Origin: Prorocentrum cordatum
Lineage: Eukaryota; Sar; Dinophyceae; Prorocentrales; Prorocentraceae
Assembly: GCA_963575745.1 (NCBI GenBank)
Contig: CAUYUJ010012747.1
Span: forward strand, 228,952 to 292,951
DNA length: 64,000 nucleotides
Direction of reading: 5' to 3'
Of this stretch, positions 50,439-62,344 are shown in pieces. The position numbers and the translations under genes are program-made. The first letter of the stretch is position 1; every line of letters starts with the position of its first letter. Below the pieces are notes generated by a model, which made no database searches, was not told where the DNA came from, and saw nothing but the letters and a program-made list of their open reading frames with translations.

Positions 50439-51604
50439 TCATGGCACCGCCAAACCAGAACTTCGGCCCTGAAATTCTGGATTGCCCTCCGCCCAGTGCA
50501 GGGACTCGCCGATCAACCGAATGGCGTCGCGCCCGCGGCTGGACGCGAGGAAATCCAGCATGGCAGCGAAGTCGAAGCCAACCTCCTCGATGCTCTTGGC
50601 GACGACGGCCATGTGCACGCTCTCCGCGGGGAGCTGGTCCGCGAACACCTCCCACAATAACCCCTCCGCGTCGCATGCGTCGCCGTCGAAGCCATCGCAC
50701 ATCACGTCGCCATCCCGCTCGTTGACGGCCTGGGCCGCCTCCACGACGATGTCGTAGGTGCCGACCTCGAGGAGCGCCGCGACGCTGGCCAGCGCGGCGT
50801 GCCGGGGAAGACCAACAGCGTCACCACGAGGTCCTGCCTGAGCACATGCATGGAGCCCGCCACCGAGCTCGCGACCATCAGCGCACCGAGCGTCATCGCC
50901 AGGTGGGGCTCGAACAACACCGCGAGGATGACCGTCGACTCCACCCCGGAGGCTAGCACTGGCTGGTCCACCGAGCTCGCCCAAAGGCGACGGCGGCTGG
51001 CGGCCAGGTCTTCCCCCCACAATTTATCAAAGTGTGTGGGCAACTGTCTTGCGACGTGGTCCTGGGGAGCCTCCCCCCAGCGAGACTAGCCCCCCTTGGA
51101 CCGCGCCTCGGCGTCGCGCTGTGCTGCCTCGGCGGCCTCGGCGGCGCGGCGCGCCACCGCAACGCGCACTGTCGCGGCAACCGTGGCCAGCAGGCGGGCC
51201 TCGGCGACGAAGGCGGGGGCAGCTGGCGGCACCACGACCTGCTTTGGCGCGGCCGCCTCCACTGCTATCCCTGCGGCCACCCCGCCTCCGCTCCGCGAGG
51301 CGAGCGGGCGAGCTTCAAGATCGGCGGCACGCAAGGGCCCGCCAGCGCCCGCGGCAGGCGGCAGGAGCCCGCCCGAGGCCAGCAGATCGCGGACCGCGGG
51401 GACGACACCTCTGCCCCGAGGGCCTCCGCGAGACCGCAGGGCCTCTTCCACGGCAGCTCTCGTCCACAGCCTGGCTGCTCGCCTCGCCGCTGTGGGCCCG
51501 ATTTCCAAGGGACTCCAGCCACCTCCGCGGAGTGGGCCACCACGCCGAAGGGCGACCTCCCGTAGCCAGGAACGCTTCGCTCCGCATCGGTCGGGACTCG
51601 CCAC
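50439..51604 (-). pseudogene. Decayed protein gene, helical, unknown family
   Basis: Minus strand, from about 51604. The first part is Ala/Arg-rich with an Ala/Val-rich helix (AEARLLATVAATVRVAVARR, then AAEAAEAAQRDAEAR) and runs into a TAG at 51086. Without any frame change it continues QLPTHFDKLWGEDLAASRRR and hydrophobic helices (VESTVILAVLFEPHLAMTLG). Near 50810 the frame shifts and continues HAALASVAALLEVGTYDIVV then EAAQAVNERDGDVMCDG and SVHMAVVAKSIEEVGFDFAA, ending at 50439. Regular amphipathic helices suggest an armadillo-like solenoid, but I do not recognise the protein. One stop plus one frameshift in a 1.2-kb frame argue for a pseudogene; an unseen intron could explain the frameshift but not easily the TAG. 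Confidence 0.5.
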
Positions 51605-51713
51605 GGCGTCGCAGCGAGCGCGGGGGCGGATCCGTCGCCAAAAACGCCTCGGGAAGGCTCGGAGCTGGCCAAAAAACGCCGAGGCGCAGTTGAGTCAAAA
51701 CGGTTCTTGTGAT

Positions 51714-51853
51714 TAGGAGGAGGGAGGAGGGAGGAGGGAGGAGGGAGGAGCAGGAGGAGGGAGGAGGAGGAGGAGGAGGAGGAGGAGGAGGAGGAGGAGG
51801 AGGAGCAGGAGCAGGAGGAGGAGGAGGAGGAGGAGGAGGAGGAGGAGGAGGAG
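51714..51853. repeat. (GGA)n tract
   Basis: GGAGGA with GCAGGA interruptions, about 140 bp. Confidence 0.95.
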
Positions 51854-51859
51854 GACTCT

Positions 51860-52948
51860 CTTCCATCTGTTGCTTTTCCTGCTGACGCTGTCCTCGACCT
51901 TCCTCCTTTCTGCTCGTCACTGTCGTCCTCGTCCTGCTGCTCCTGCACTCCGCTCGTAGCGCCACGGACATGCCAAGACACATGCGACCACGCACTTTTC
52001 CTTCCAGCTCAGTCAACAGCGACTGTGAAGGCCCCTGTTTGTGGGATTCCTCGCCTATACCTTCCGCAGAGCCGGTGCCATCATGCCACTGCTGCAAAGC
52101 ACTCTGGCACCACCTCAGAAAGGGTGGAGGAGGCACTGGAAGGGAACTCGGCGAGAGCTCGGTCGGCAGCAGAGCGCTGGCCCGACGCAGGCTGCCATCA
52201 TTGGGTCGGACTACAAGCTCTGCCGTGTGTGACACACAGGCTGGCTGACCCAGAAGAAGAAGTAACCGGTAAGGGTCTTTAACATAACCCCCCCCATACT
52301 ACTACTGAGCAGGAGACGCTCACTGCGTGGGAGGACGGGGGGAAGGACGCGGAAGGAAAGGACGAGGGGAGGGCCGTGTTTTATGGCTAGCCGCGAGATC
52401 TATAGAATGGGGGGAGGACCCGGCAGCATTAAAGACCCTCTGAGGTTACTGGCACCAGCATGCACTTCCGGAGGACCGCGCAGACTTCTCGGACCGTCGC
52501 CAGGCTCCCCCCCCTGGCGCGCGGGGAGCGCCGCCGCGCCGCCAAGGGAGGATCCGGCGCAGATCCAACAAATCACCGCGCAGACCTCCGACAGCCCACG
52601 CCGCTGCCGGCTGTCCTTCTTCGATAACAGCACCGCTGCGAGCCGAGCTGTCACGAGGAAGACGGGAATCGACGGGGGAGCGTGAGCAGGAGGTGATGAA
52701 GGGGGAACTTCGGGGGGGGGGGGCGGCGGCTCCAGGGGGGGGGGACGTCGAGCTGGAATCGGTGATGCATCGCCGATCGGTCGGCGATTGGCCCCCCGAA
52801 AGCGAGCCCGCACGTTGCCCCCGAGTGGCCCCTGAGCCCCGGAAGGCGGGGGGGGGGGACTGTGCGGGCTTGGCGGTAGCTGGCACGCCCCGAGTGGTGC
52901 GGGGTGGCAGGCAGCGGGCAGGGTGGAGACGGCGGTGGGGTCTCTCGC
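51860..52948. other. Intergenic, no supported gene
   Basis: Frames at 51970-52260 are open in all three plus frames and show no domain. 52320-52380 is purine-rich. 52740-52800 contains GATGCATCGCCGATCGGTCG, similar to GCATCGGCGAT motifs at 14478 and elsewhere. Confidence 0.35.
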
Positions 52949-53070
52949 CATCGCTCGGACGTCCATTCCCTGTGTTTTTTTCGATTTCGTGCGTGATTTT
53001 TTCGCCAAATGATCAAGGATGCTCCTACGTTGTCCTCGCCGAGGAAAAAACGCACACGTCCGAGCGATGC
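52949..53070. mobile_element. MITE-like element, family 5, copy 2
   Basis: About 122 bp. The left end is CATCGCTCGGACGTCCATTC and the right end, reverse-complemented, is CATCGCTCGGACGTGTGCG: inverted repeats of 14 exact bases. Opposite orientation to 14808-14929. Confidence 0.75.
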
Positions 53071-53990
53071 CAAGGTCTGGGAAGATGAGGGTCGCCAGCC
53101 TCGAGCTCATCCCCAAACAGTGCAGGGAGAAAGATTAGCACAATGATTTCACAATGACTTCAGGACCTTCGGCTTTCGCTTCGCTTGGGCTCCGTCTGCC
53201 TAGGCACACGCCCGAGTAGGGCGGGAGGGAAGAATTAAAAAGTACACGACCCCCAGCAATTCCTGAATCATCATAATGCATTATCCCTGAGATTGACAAG
53301 CCCCAGGCGACGGCAAGCGTAAACGTCGGTCGGAAGAAGTAGGTAAAAAAACGCGAAGTAGAACATCGGGTTCAGGTCTTCCCAGGGAATAACGACGCAC
53401 AGCAAAAACATTTCGATTCTAGAAGTAGGAATTTGCTTGAAAGATGATGGGAACTGCAGATCCCCCAAAAGACATCCTTTCAGCGATCGACGGGTAAGGA
53501 TGCTCAGAACATCGGCGAATCCTCAAGATCGGCATCGAGGAATGGGGGATACCAATCTCAGGGCCTTGGGGATCTCTGTCGGGCTGGTAAGAGCAGCAGA
53601 CAGCGGGAGCCGGGGGTCCGAGTGCAGGCAGCAGGGGCGCACGACCTGGCAGGAAAGAGAATGGCCCTGGACCCTGCGGCCTTCTCCCGGGACGCGCTCC
53701 TCACGCTGAACCGTTGTTCTGTTGAGCAGGGACCGACCTTCCTGGCATTTCTCTAGGCTTATCACGATGAGTGCTTAGAAGCTTTTGATAGTTCTGGGGC
53801 CCAAAGAAATGCCCAAAGCCCGAACATGGTGGACACAATTCAGGACCCGTGTTTTCATAGCGAACCCGGATATCCGACTTCGCGTTTCTTTGACGACGTG
53901 GCTCCCCGGAAATCTGGGCACCTTTGGCAGGGAACCGGCTCGTGATCTTGAAATGCGTTGGATGGTCCCCGGGCCTGGTCAGGGCCGCCG
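53071..53990. other. Intergenic, nothing recognised
   Basis: Moderate GC; only short unsupported frames. Confidence 0.4.
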
Positions 53991-53992
53991 GA

Positions 53993-54172
53993 TACAGTCG
54001 GGGCGTTGACCTAAGGAACCCTAGATAAGGAACGAGGCCCCTTTTTCCCTCAAGTTAAACTTCGATTTCCGATCAAAAACATAAGGGAAACCTGAGGCAA
54101 GCTGTGAAACACTTAAGGAATTCGGAGCCCCTCCCCAACCAAAAGGGTTCCTTCTTCAGGGCCCCGACTGTA
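53993..54172 (+). mobile_element. MITE-like element, family 2, copy 3
   Basis: 180 bp from TACAGTCGGGGCGTTGACC to GGGCCCCGACTGTA. The ends are inverted (TACAGTCGGGGC), followed by AAGGAACCC on each side. The interior contains GATAAGGAACGAGGCCCC and GAGCCCCTCCCCAACC. Confidence 0.85.
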
Positions 54173-54336
54173 CCATAAGTGGCCAAAAACGTCCGTCGTG
54201 TCTCTCGCAGCGCGAGGATGTCGGAGGGAGCCCGGCCTCTCATCTCCCGGATCGCTCTCTGGCAGTCCAGGGGCCCGAAGGCGGCCCCCCAGAGGCGGAC
54301 ACTGGCCAACAGAGGCCGCGCACAAGGAGTGCACCC

Positions 54337-54517
54337 TACAGTCGGGGCGCTGACCTAAGGAACCCTAAATAAGGAACGAGGCCCCTTTTCTCCAGAAGTT
54401 GAACCTCGATTTCCCTTCGAAAACCAAAAGGAAAACCTGAGGCAAGCTGCGAAACACTTACGGAACACGGAGCCCCTCCCCAACGAAAAGAGTTCCTTCT
54501 TCAGGGCCCCGACTGTA
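54337..54517 (+). mobile_element. MITE-like element, family 2, copy 4
   Basis: 181 bp, same orientation and roughly 85 percent similar by eye to 53993-54172, from which it is separated by 164 bp. Ends TACAGTCGGGGC and GCCCCGACTGTA. No clear target duplication. Confidence 0.85.
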
Positions 54518-54519
54518 GA

Positions 54520-55835
54520 TCATTGGAGGCCTCCCAGGTGGAGTCCGAGCACATGGGCTCAGAGGACTGCGCCGCACCGCAAATGCATCGGCGACTGCGG
54601 CGGTGCATCGGCACCGTCGGCGCGGACAAATCAGGAACCACATCAGGCCGCATTCGCTTCTCGCTCTTCGCCACAGGTCTAGTCACGCCCCCGCCCCCTG
54701 TTGAAGCCCGCGCGCGGGCTTCAGAGGGGGGGGAAGCGCGCAGGTACGCCCCCATCAGCAGCCAGTCAATGGCTGGGCGGGGAAGATGCGGGGCGGGGAA
54801 CGGCAGGGAGAGGGAGTGCGAGAGGGCCACTGGCCCCGAGGCGCCGCCTTGCCGATGCATCCCCGATGCGGCGCCGTCCTCCGACCCCCATGGCAATACT
54901 CGGAGCTGCTTTTGGGAGGCCCTGGATCACAACGTCGGGAGGGCCTGCGTCGGAGATCCCAGGTCCACGGCGCAGGTGGTTTTGCACAACGTGGCTCCCC
55001 ACAAGTCTGGGCCCCTTCCTGCGGACCAGCTTCGCCTCCCGAGGAATGGCACCTCGAGGCAGAGAATTACCGAAAACCTTCTGCTGTGCTTCTCGTCGCA
55101 GCGCGAGGACGCGAGGATGCCAGGGGACGAGATCAGTGTGGGTCTCACTCCCCTCTACCTCGTGCATCCATGGAGAAGAGCCCCCTCGGGCCTGCGGGCC
55201 GCAGCCCATGCTCCAGACCGAACGGGGAACGTGCCACTGCTGGCCGCGCCTGGCCGCTTTCGCGCTGCCGGGCCACGGCGCAGCGCGGAGAGGAGACGGA
55301 TGCCGAGGACAGCTGACCACGGGGACGAGGACGGCGCTGCCAGGCCACGGCGCAGCGCAGAGAGGAGGCGGAGTAGGAGGACAACTGGGGGGAATCAAAA
55401 GGTGCCGATACCGCAACTCCCCAAACCTCTCATGGCGTTCTGACCAGAACTTCGAAGCAAATTTCGAAGCGAATCCAGCAGTGGCGGCGAGGGCCTCCCG
55501 GGAGGCCCCAAATGGCGAAACCGGAGCGGTGTGGGTGCCGTTTCCTCCTCCGAACAACGGGGACGAGGACGGTGTGGGAAGTCTACGGCCGAGCGTCTCT
55601 ACCAAAACTCGGACGGCCCAAGGGCTCTGGGGGCAGCCAACTCCCACGGGCAAGACCGGCGAGGCGCCTCCTCCTCCTCCTCCTCCTCCTCCTTCTCCTC
55701 CTCCTCCTCCTTTCGTTTCCTTTATGAATGACTCCTCCTTGCCGTACCCCGAGGCCAGGCGTTTCGCTTGGGACTTACTTGCCACTCATGAACTTGAAGC
55801 TTACAAACTGGAGCTTCACCAACGGAAGGTGGGCC
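54520..55835. other. GC-rich intergenic stretch with repeat remnants
   Basis: CACGGCGCAGCGCGGAGAGGAG occurs twice (about 55275 and 55345). 55410-55555 is the inverse copy of the repeat at 2395-2560. A (CTC)n tract lies at 55668-55712. Long frames have no recognisable domain. Confidence 0.4.
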
Positions 55836-55839
55836 CCTT

Positions 55840-56640
55840 CCAAAGTTCTGCCCTCGCCTTAGCGCCACGCGCACTCGTCTTCATTGAACATTTGCAAGAG
55901 CTTTTCGGATTGAGGGAGGGTGGTTTTCAAGTTGTGGCTCTCACCTCAGCGCCACGCACATTCGTTTTAGCACATCTGCAAGAATTCAACGCATTGATGG
56001 CCGTTTCCAAATGTAGTCCTCGCCTTAATGCCGCGCACATTCGTTTTAAAACGTTGCATGCACTTTTCGGGTTGAGAACCGGTGAATGTAGGTCTCGCCT
56101 CGGCGCCACGCACATCCGTTAAATGATGCAAGACCTTCACGGGCTCACTACATGTCGTTTTCAATGTGGTTTTCGTCTTCGCACCGCGCACATTCGCTTT
56201 AAACATGTGCAAAGATTTCACGGATTGAGGGCGTGTGGTTTTCAAACTATGGTTCTCGTTTCACCGCCGCGCACATTCGTTTTAAAACATGTGCAACCGT
56301 TTCACGGACTGATGGCGGTTCCTTTTCAAAACGTGGTTCTCGCCATTGCGCCGCGCACATTCGTTTTAAAGTTGCAGAAACTTCAGCAAGTTCAGGACAG
56401 GTCGTTTTCAAAAATGTGGCTCTCGCCTTAGCGACGCGCGCACTCGTTGAAAACATGCGCGAGTGTTTCACGGATTGAGGGCACGTGGTTTTCAAAACGT
56501 GGTTATCACGTGATTGCCGCGCACATGTGTTCAACAAAAGTGCAATAGTTTCGCGGATTGATGGCGATGCTTTTTCAAAATGTAGTTCTCGCCTGAGCGC
56601 CGCGCACATTCGTTTTAAACATTCGCCAGCGGTTCATGTA
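55840..56640. repeat. Satellite of about 82 bp, roughly ten units
   Basis: Landmarks GCCGCGCACATTCGTTTTAA and GTGGTTTTCAAAATGTGG; the GCGCAC blocks lie at about 55864, 55951, 56030, 56104, 56183, 56266, 56350, 56431, 56515 and 56597. Spacing 74-87 bp. Units are well diverged; minus-strand frames (RMCAALRRE...) are interrupted. Confidence 0.9.
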
Positions 56641-56644
56641 TTCT

Positions 56645-57138
56645 CATGGTCAACGTAGTAGAAATCTTATGTGGGAGTGATTCATGGTTGGTTGGGCGCA
56701 ACAGTTACGTTGATTTCAGGTGTTGAGGTTTCCAAGAAAGGTGTTCTGCCACGATTCAAGATTGTCAAGACGTAACAATCAGGTTGACGCGTGGCGTTGA
56801 AGTCATGAGCGTGGTGTTTTTGCGCGCTTCCTGACTTTCACACGGTTGTCCTTCCACGGGGCATCTCCTTCAGTGGAAACGAACCCTTGTATGGGGCCTA
56901 TGATGAATAAGCCCGGAAGGAGGGTGTATTCCAATATCGTTGATGGGTCGAAGAGGTATATGCCGCTTCCGAGGCTGGCCTGTGAGGCTTGCCGGGGGGG
57001 ATGCTAAAAACCTGTGGCTAAATATAGTAAGGCTAAGTGAGTGGCATTCGCTGGCGCTGCCGTGGCAAGGTGAGGAGCTGCAGATGTGAAGGCGAAGCTG
57101 GGTAGCGCTTCTCCCTGTGGAAGAGAAATAGGGTATAT
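56645..57138. other. Intergenic, nothing recognised
   Basis: Non-repetitive, moderate GC; no supported frame. Confidence 0.4.
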
Positions 57139-58335
57139 ATATATATGTATGAGAGAGCGTGATCCACCGCCGCTTTACTGTGGAAAATTGCCAACCTTTT
57201 CCTCCGGAGCCCGGGGGTCTCCCCCCCCCCCCCCCTCCGAAAATCCCCCCCCTCCCCTGCCAGAACCCCTCCCCCCCCCCCCACCCCTCCGGCAAAACCC
57301 CCCCCCCTAACCCTCCCCCCCCCCCCCCTCCCCCTCGAAAACCGGGGGGGGTCACTACCGGTTCGAACCCCTCCCCCCCCCCCCCCCTCCGGATCCGGAA
57401 AACCGGGGGGGGGTCACTACCGGTTGGAACCCCCCCCCCCCTCGAAAACCGGAGGGGGGTCACTACCGGTTCGACCCCCCCCCCACGCACCGCCAGCAAA
57501 CGACTCCCGGTCCCTACCACCGCTCGCATCACATCCCCCACTGTTGTTCCCAGCACCACTGTCCTCACCACCACTGTCCCCACTGGTTCCACCACCGTCC
57601 CTATTGTCCCCACCAATGCCCCCACCACTGTCGCACTGTCCCCACTGTTCCCACAACTGTTCCCACCACGGTTCCACTCTCCCCACTGTCTCCACGGACC
57701 CAACCACTGCCTATCCCCACTGTCCCCACTGTCCCACTGACTCCTCCGCTGTCCCACTGAGCTGTCCCACTGTTCCCACCACTGTCCCCACTGTCCCCAC
57801 CACTGTCCCCACTGTACCTCTGTCCCATTGTCCCACCGCCGTCCTCGCCACCGCCTTTACCAGTGTCCCCACCACCATTGTACCCTCCACTGTCCCAGTG
57901 TTTCCACCTCATTCCCACTGTCCCCACACCACTGTCCCCACCACCACCGTTCCCACCACTGTCCACTGTCCCCCCTGTTCCCACCATTGTCCCCACCACT
58001 GTCCCCACCACTACCGTCCCCACCACTGTCCCACTGTCCCCCCACTGTCCCCACCACTGTCCCGCTGTTCCCCTCACCACTGTCCCCACCAACACCGTCC
58101 CCACCACTGTCCGCACCCCCACTCGGTTTTCGAGGGGGGGGGGGGGGTTCGAACCGGTAGTGACCCCCCCCTTTTCATGATGAGCTGGGGGGGGGGGGAG
58201 GGGGAGGGGTTCGAACCGGTAGTGACCCCCCCCGGTTTTCCGGAGGGGGGGGGGGGGGAGGGGTTCGAACCAGTAGTGACCCCCCCCCCGGTTTTCCGCC
58301 AGCAGCGGTAGAACACGCTCTTTCATATGTATACA
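57139..58335. mobile_element. Foldback structure with GAAAACCGGGGGGGGTCACTA arms
   Basis: The left arm (about 57320-57480) has three units of CGAAAACCGG, a G-run, TCACTACCGGTTCGAACCCC and a C-run. The right arm (58124-58300) has three units of the reverse complement. The outer flanks also pair weakly: GAGAGAGCGTGATCCACCGC at 57151 and, reverse-complemented, GAAAGAGCGTGTTCTACCGC near 58320. The middle is a CCACTGTCCC minisatellite. No target duplication was identified. Confidence 0.7.
57540..58115. repeat. CCACTGTCCCCAC minisatellite
   Basis: About 575 bp of CACTGTCCCCACCACTGTCC-type units, forming the core between the inverted arms. Confidence 0.9.
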
Positions 58336-58339
58336 TGTG

Positions 58340-59420
58340 AGGTTGCGAAGGGATCCTCCACCACCTCCACTACATCTAGGTCCCAACACCTCTCCGTTCA
58401 TAGTCATAGTCAGGCAGGTCGTGCTGAGGAATGGGCATGGCTGGCGCGGTGGCTGAGCGCGAGAAGGTGGCGCTGTGGATCTGCCAGATGAGTGGGAACA
58501 AGTGAGCGTAGATGTAGCCGAATGGTGGCATCAAGGTGGCAACGTGCAAAACACGGCTGCGTATGTCCGCTGGTCGGTAAACTAACATTGGCGCTGCGCT
58601 GGCCACGGGTATGGCTGGCCTGGAGGCTGCACTGCCAAAGGGTGTGGGTGCACGGGTAAGCGGTGAGTGAGTAGGGGCCGTGAACAATCGAAGGGGAAGA
58701 GAACCGATACCCTATGCATCCAGGGGATGCACAAAACATCGGATGCCCCCAACAGCCCGTAAGGTACGGCCCCTGGGGGGGGAGAGTTCCAAGCTAAATC
58801 GCTTGGTTCGGTCAGATGACCTGCTGAAGCAAGGGGTAGGGGAGGTGTAGGACATGTAATGGCGATGACGACAGCAGGAGTGGTCTGTGGCAGACGCGTG
58901 TCGAAGAGGCCTGCTGCTGCTAGTGGTGCGAGAAGATGTTGCGGCAAGTGGGCATGTAAAAACGTGGGGTCGCTTCCTGTAAGTCCGGGGATCCCAAGGT
59001 TAAAGGCCTACGTTTTGGCAACTGGTGGGCTGCTACCCAGGGTGTTGATGGTTTACCTCAGGCCACTTGGATTCGAACTGTAGGCTGGCTGGCACAAGAG
59101 TTGGCTGGCCTGGCGACAGCAAATCTGGGTGCAGTTCTTGGGCTGCTACGCTTGGTCGGGAAAACGAATCTCGGCTTGCAAGGAGCGTGTCGCTGCTCTG
59201 ATCCACGTCCTCCGCCCCAACCTCAAAGCATACCTCTCCCACCGCAATGGTGACAATGCTACGTATGCGGTCGAACTACGCAGATGAATGTAGACATGGC
59301 TTGGTTGCTGGTCGGTAATCCACAACGGGGGTGCCAACTCCCCTACCTCCGCGCCAAAATGGCCGTAGCGCAACTGAAGGTGGGGAAGGGAGGTAGAGAT
59401 CCATGCAGGCCAGTAGTAAC
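58340..59420. other. Intergenic, nothing recognised
   Basis: Several medium frames on both strands, none with a domain. Confidence 0.4.
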
Positions 59421-59429
59421 ACCTCGTTC

Positions 59430-59770
59430 CTCAAGCTCCTCCTCATCCTCAGCCTCCTCTTCCTCCTCCTCCTCTTCCTCCTTTTCCTCCTCCTCCTCCT
59501 CCTCTGCCTCCTCCGTCTCTTCCCCTTGTTCCATCTCCTCCCTCTCCTCTTCTGCCGTGCCCTCCTCCTCCGCCTCCTGCTTTTCCTCCTCGTTCCCCGC
59601 TTGCTTCTACGTGGTGCTGCTGTTGCTGCTGTACCTCGTTCTCCCGCTCCCCCCTTTTCCACCTCCCCGCCCGTCGCCGCCGTCGTCGTCGTCGTCCTCC
59701 TCCTCCTGCTCGAATCATCATCCGCATCCCCATCCCTCCTCTTCATTCTCCTTCTCATCCTGCTCCTGAA
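59430..59770. repeat. TCC-rich tract
   Basis: CTCCTC-rich pyrimidine sequence with many interruptions; the Ser/Leu-rich and Arg/Glu-rich frames here follow from it. Confidence 0.85.
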
Positions 59771-60003
59771 GCCAGTCCTTATAATCCTCATGTGCTCCCA
59801 CTCTGCCACGCAGCTGACCTATACTGGTAGCACATACTTTCAGACTATGTTCTGCCTTTCGGTATGGAAATTGCGCCGCCGACGTTGCAACCTCCATTGC
59901 AATACCGGGACGTGGCGCACATATCCTGCCACACACCGAAGTGTTGTTGTTGCTCTCGCGAAAGGGCAGCGCTCGCATTTCCTGACACGTGAGCCCCCGC
60001 TTG

Positions 60004-60160
60004 GGTGCGGCACACACCTGGTAGTGGTCAAACTCCGCGCCCGAGACCGAGCGAGAGAGAGAGAGAGAGAGCGCGACATGTTGCTCTTGCCCAAGCGGCG
60101 CGCTTACCTCTTCACAAGTGTGAGCTCCTGCTCGGGCGCGGTCAACATTTCCCAGTGAGG
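60004..60160. repeat. GAGCCCCCGCTTGGG / CTCCTGC-CGGGCGCGG repeat, with (GA)n
   Basis: GAGCCCCCGCTTGGG occurs at about 59991 and again at about 60788. A (GA)n run is at 60053-60071. CTCCTGCTCGGGCGCGGTC and CTCCTGCGCGAGCGCC are inverse-like partners of the first block. Confidence 0.5.
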
Positions 60161-60214
60161 CCTGGCCTAAGGGATTTCTCGGTCCCATTCGTTGCTCTGA
60201 GTTCCTCGGGGTCC

Positions 60215-60560
60215 CTCGAAACACAAGGCAATGCCAAGCAACGCCAACCAATGCCATGCAATTCCAAGCGCTGCCAAGTAACGATTCCAAACGCTGACTC
60301 CAAGCAGTGCAAGGTAGTGCCAAGCGTTGGCAAACAACATCAAGCAACGCACAGCAATGCCAAGCAATCCCAAGCGACGATTCAAATCAATGCCAAGCAA
60401 TCTCAAGCAAGGTCAAACAATGCTAAGCAACTGTCAAGCAATGCCACGCAATTCCGAGCAACGTCAAGCAACGCCAGGCAATGCCAATAAGTACGAAGCA
60501 ACACCAAACAATGCTGAGCAATGCCGCGCACTGCTAACCAACACAAGGCAACGATTTCAA
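60215..60560. repeat. GCCAAGCAATGCCAAGCAAC minisatellite
   Basis: Imperfect 10-bp unit CAATGCCAAG / CAACGCCAAG over about 350 bp, with drift to CAATGCTAAG and CGATTCCAAG. Confidence 0.85.
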
Positions 60561-60569
60561 GCAACCTCA

Positions 60570-61770
60570 AACACTATCCAACGAGGCAAGCACATGCACA
60601 AACATGTCATTAGCTGCTTTACAATTCAGTGCTCTTTAATGCTCTTAACTGCTTTGAGTTCCTTCGGAAGACAAAAGGCCCCTAACTGGGGCCGCGCCGG
60701 TTTCCTGTGTGATATCCATATCGTCGGACTTGGTGCCGCACCCGAGAGAACGACTTGTTGATCTGGCCCATTTGTTCTTAAAATGTGAGCCCCCGCTTGG
60801 GCACGACACCTTTCCTCCGCCACATCATCGGAATCGGGACCCCGCCCGCGAGAGCGAAGTGACATGCAGCTCCTGCGCGAGCGCCCCGCATGCTGCTCCC
60901 GAGACGATGCCCCCCACTGGGCTGCCTGCCGCTGCAGCTAAAGCGTCTGATAAGGATGCGCGGCAAGGGCGCAGGGGCACCCTTGGGAATGCCACTCGGC
61001 CTTCCTATGCGCGCGGACTGCACACACCCTCTCGGCAGCCTGGCCACGCGCGAGAGGGCGGCAAGGTGCCCTCGCGGAGGCGCCGCGCCGAGGACCGAGG
61101 ACGCACGAGAGGTCTCCGCTCCCTGCCCGTGCGCGGCGCGGGCTTTTTCCTCGCCGCACCGTCGGAAGCGGGGCCGCGCCCGCGAGCGCTGCCGTGCGCG
61201 CGAGCGCCGGGGGCGCGTGCCAGGTCCAACTGTCCGGTTGCGCTGGCATGAGGCTACGGCCGGGAACGGTCGCGGCGTCGCGGCGGCGGCCTCAGCGTGT
61301 CGTGGCGGCGAACCCAGGGACGCGCTGTGCCTTGCGGGCGGCCAGCGCGTCGCTCGAAGAAGGCTCGGAGAAGTTCGGGGCGTTGCTGCCTAGGGGCTGA
61401 GACGTGGTTCGCGGTGGAAGCCATGATTACCACAGATCTCACAATCAAAGCACTTGAGCAACGTGTATCTCGTGTACTCGTGGCCCCACAGAAAGCACCA
61501 CCGCCCTATTAGGGATACAAGGAGGCCAGCAAGGTCTCTGATTTTTGTGTGAGCTTCGGTGTGTGGCAGCCGTGCCGCGGCGAAGCGTGGCTGGCCAGAA
61601 CAGGCGGCGCGAAGCGCTGAGCCAGCGTTCCCGTTGCGGATGGGAGGCTTAGGGATGGGCGGGGGGCCGCTGGCTCGATCGAGCCGGCTAGCTCGACTCC
61701 TCCTCCCCCTCCAAGGCCGTGTCGTGTCGTATCGCCGTATCGCTTTCAGGCCCTCCTCGCTCCAACTCGT
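60570..61770. other. Intergenic, nothing recognised
   Basis: GC-rich from 60840; frames on both strands lack domains. Confidence 0.4.
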
Positions 61771-61779
61771 CTTCCCTCC

Positions 61780-61940
61780 TTCCCTCCCTCCCTCCCTCCC
61801 TCCCTTCCTCCCGCCCGCCCGCCCGCCCGCCCGCCCGCCCGCCCCCTCCCTCCCTCCCTCCCTCCTCCCTCCTCCCTCCTCCTCCTCCTCCTCCTCCTCC
61901 TCTCCTCCTCCTCCTCCTCCTCCTCCTCTCCTCCTCCGCG
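61780..61940. repeat. (TCCC)n, (CCCG)n and (CTC)n tract
   Basis: CCTCCCTCC, then CCGCCCGCCCG, then CTCCTCCTC; a further (CTC)n tract lies at 62243-62296. Confidence 0.9.
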
Positions 61941-62344
61941 TTCTCACTCGCCTTCCCTTCATCCTGCTTCGGCTGCCGCTCCTCTTTCTGCTCTCGCCTC
62001 GTCCTTCCCCCCTCTTCTTCCTCCAGGTCCTTCTCCTTCCTGCTCCTGCCTGCTCGCTCTGGAGACGAGGAGGGATCTCGCGGTGCCCGTGGTTTTGGCT
62101 GCCTGCCAGGCGCATCTGGGCGCGAATGCCGCTATGCCCAGCCTGCCTGACCTGGCAGCGCAAGCGCTACGTCTCGATCTGACCGGGTCACCCCCTTCCC
62201 TCCGTCTCTGCTTGTCCTCCTCATTCCTCCTTTTCCCCCTCGTCCTTCCCTCCTCCTCCTCCTCGTCCTCCTCCTCCTCCTCCTCCTCCTCCTCATCCAT
62301 CTTCCTCCTCCCTCTATACTTCCCTGGGGCCCTGCTAGACCTCG

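Noticed and set aside
54523-56122. A 473-residue plus-strand frame
   Set aside because: It runs through a GC-rich stretch, a dispersed repeat, a (CTC)n tract and into the 82-bp satellite; no domain.
57350-58280. GGTTCGAACC motifs as tRNA T-loops
   Set aside because: The motif is part of the foldback arm repeat; no cloverleaf can be drawn around it.
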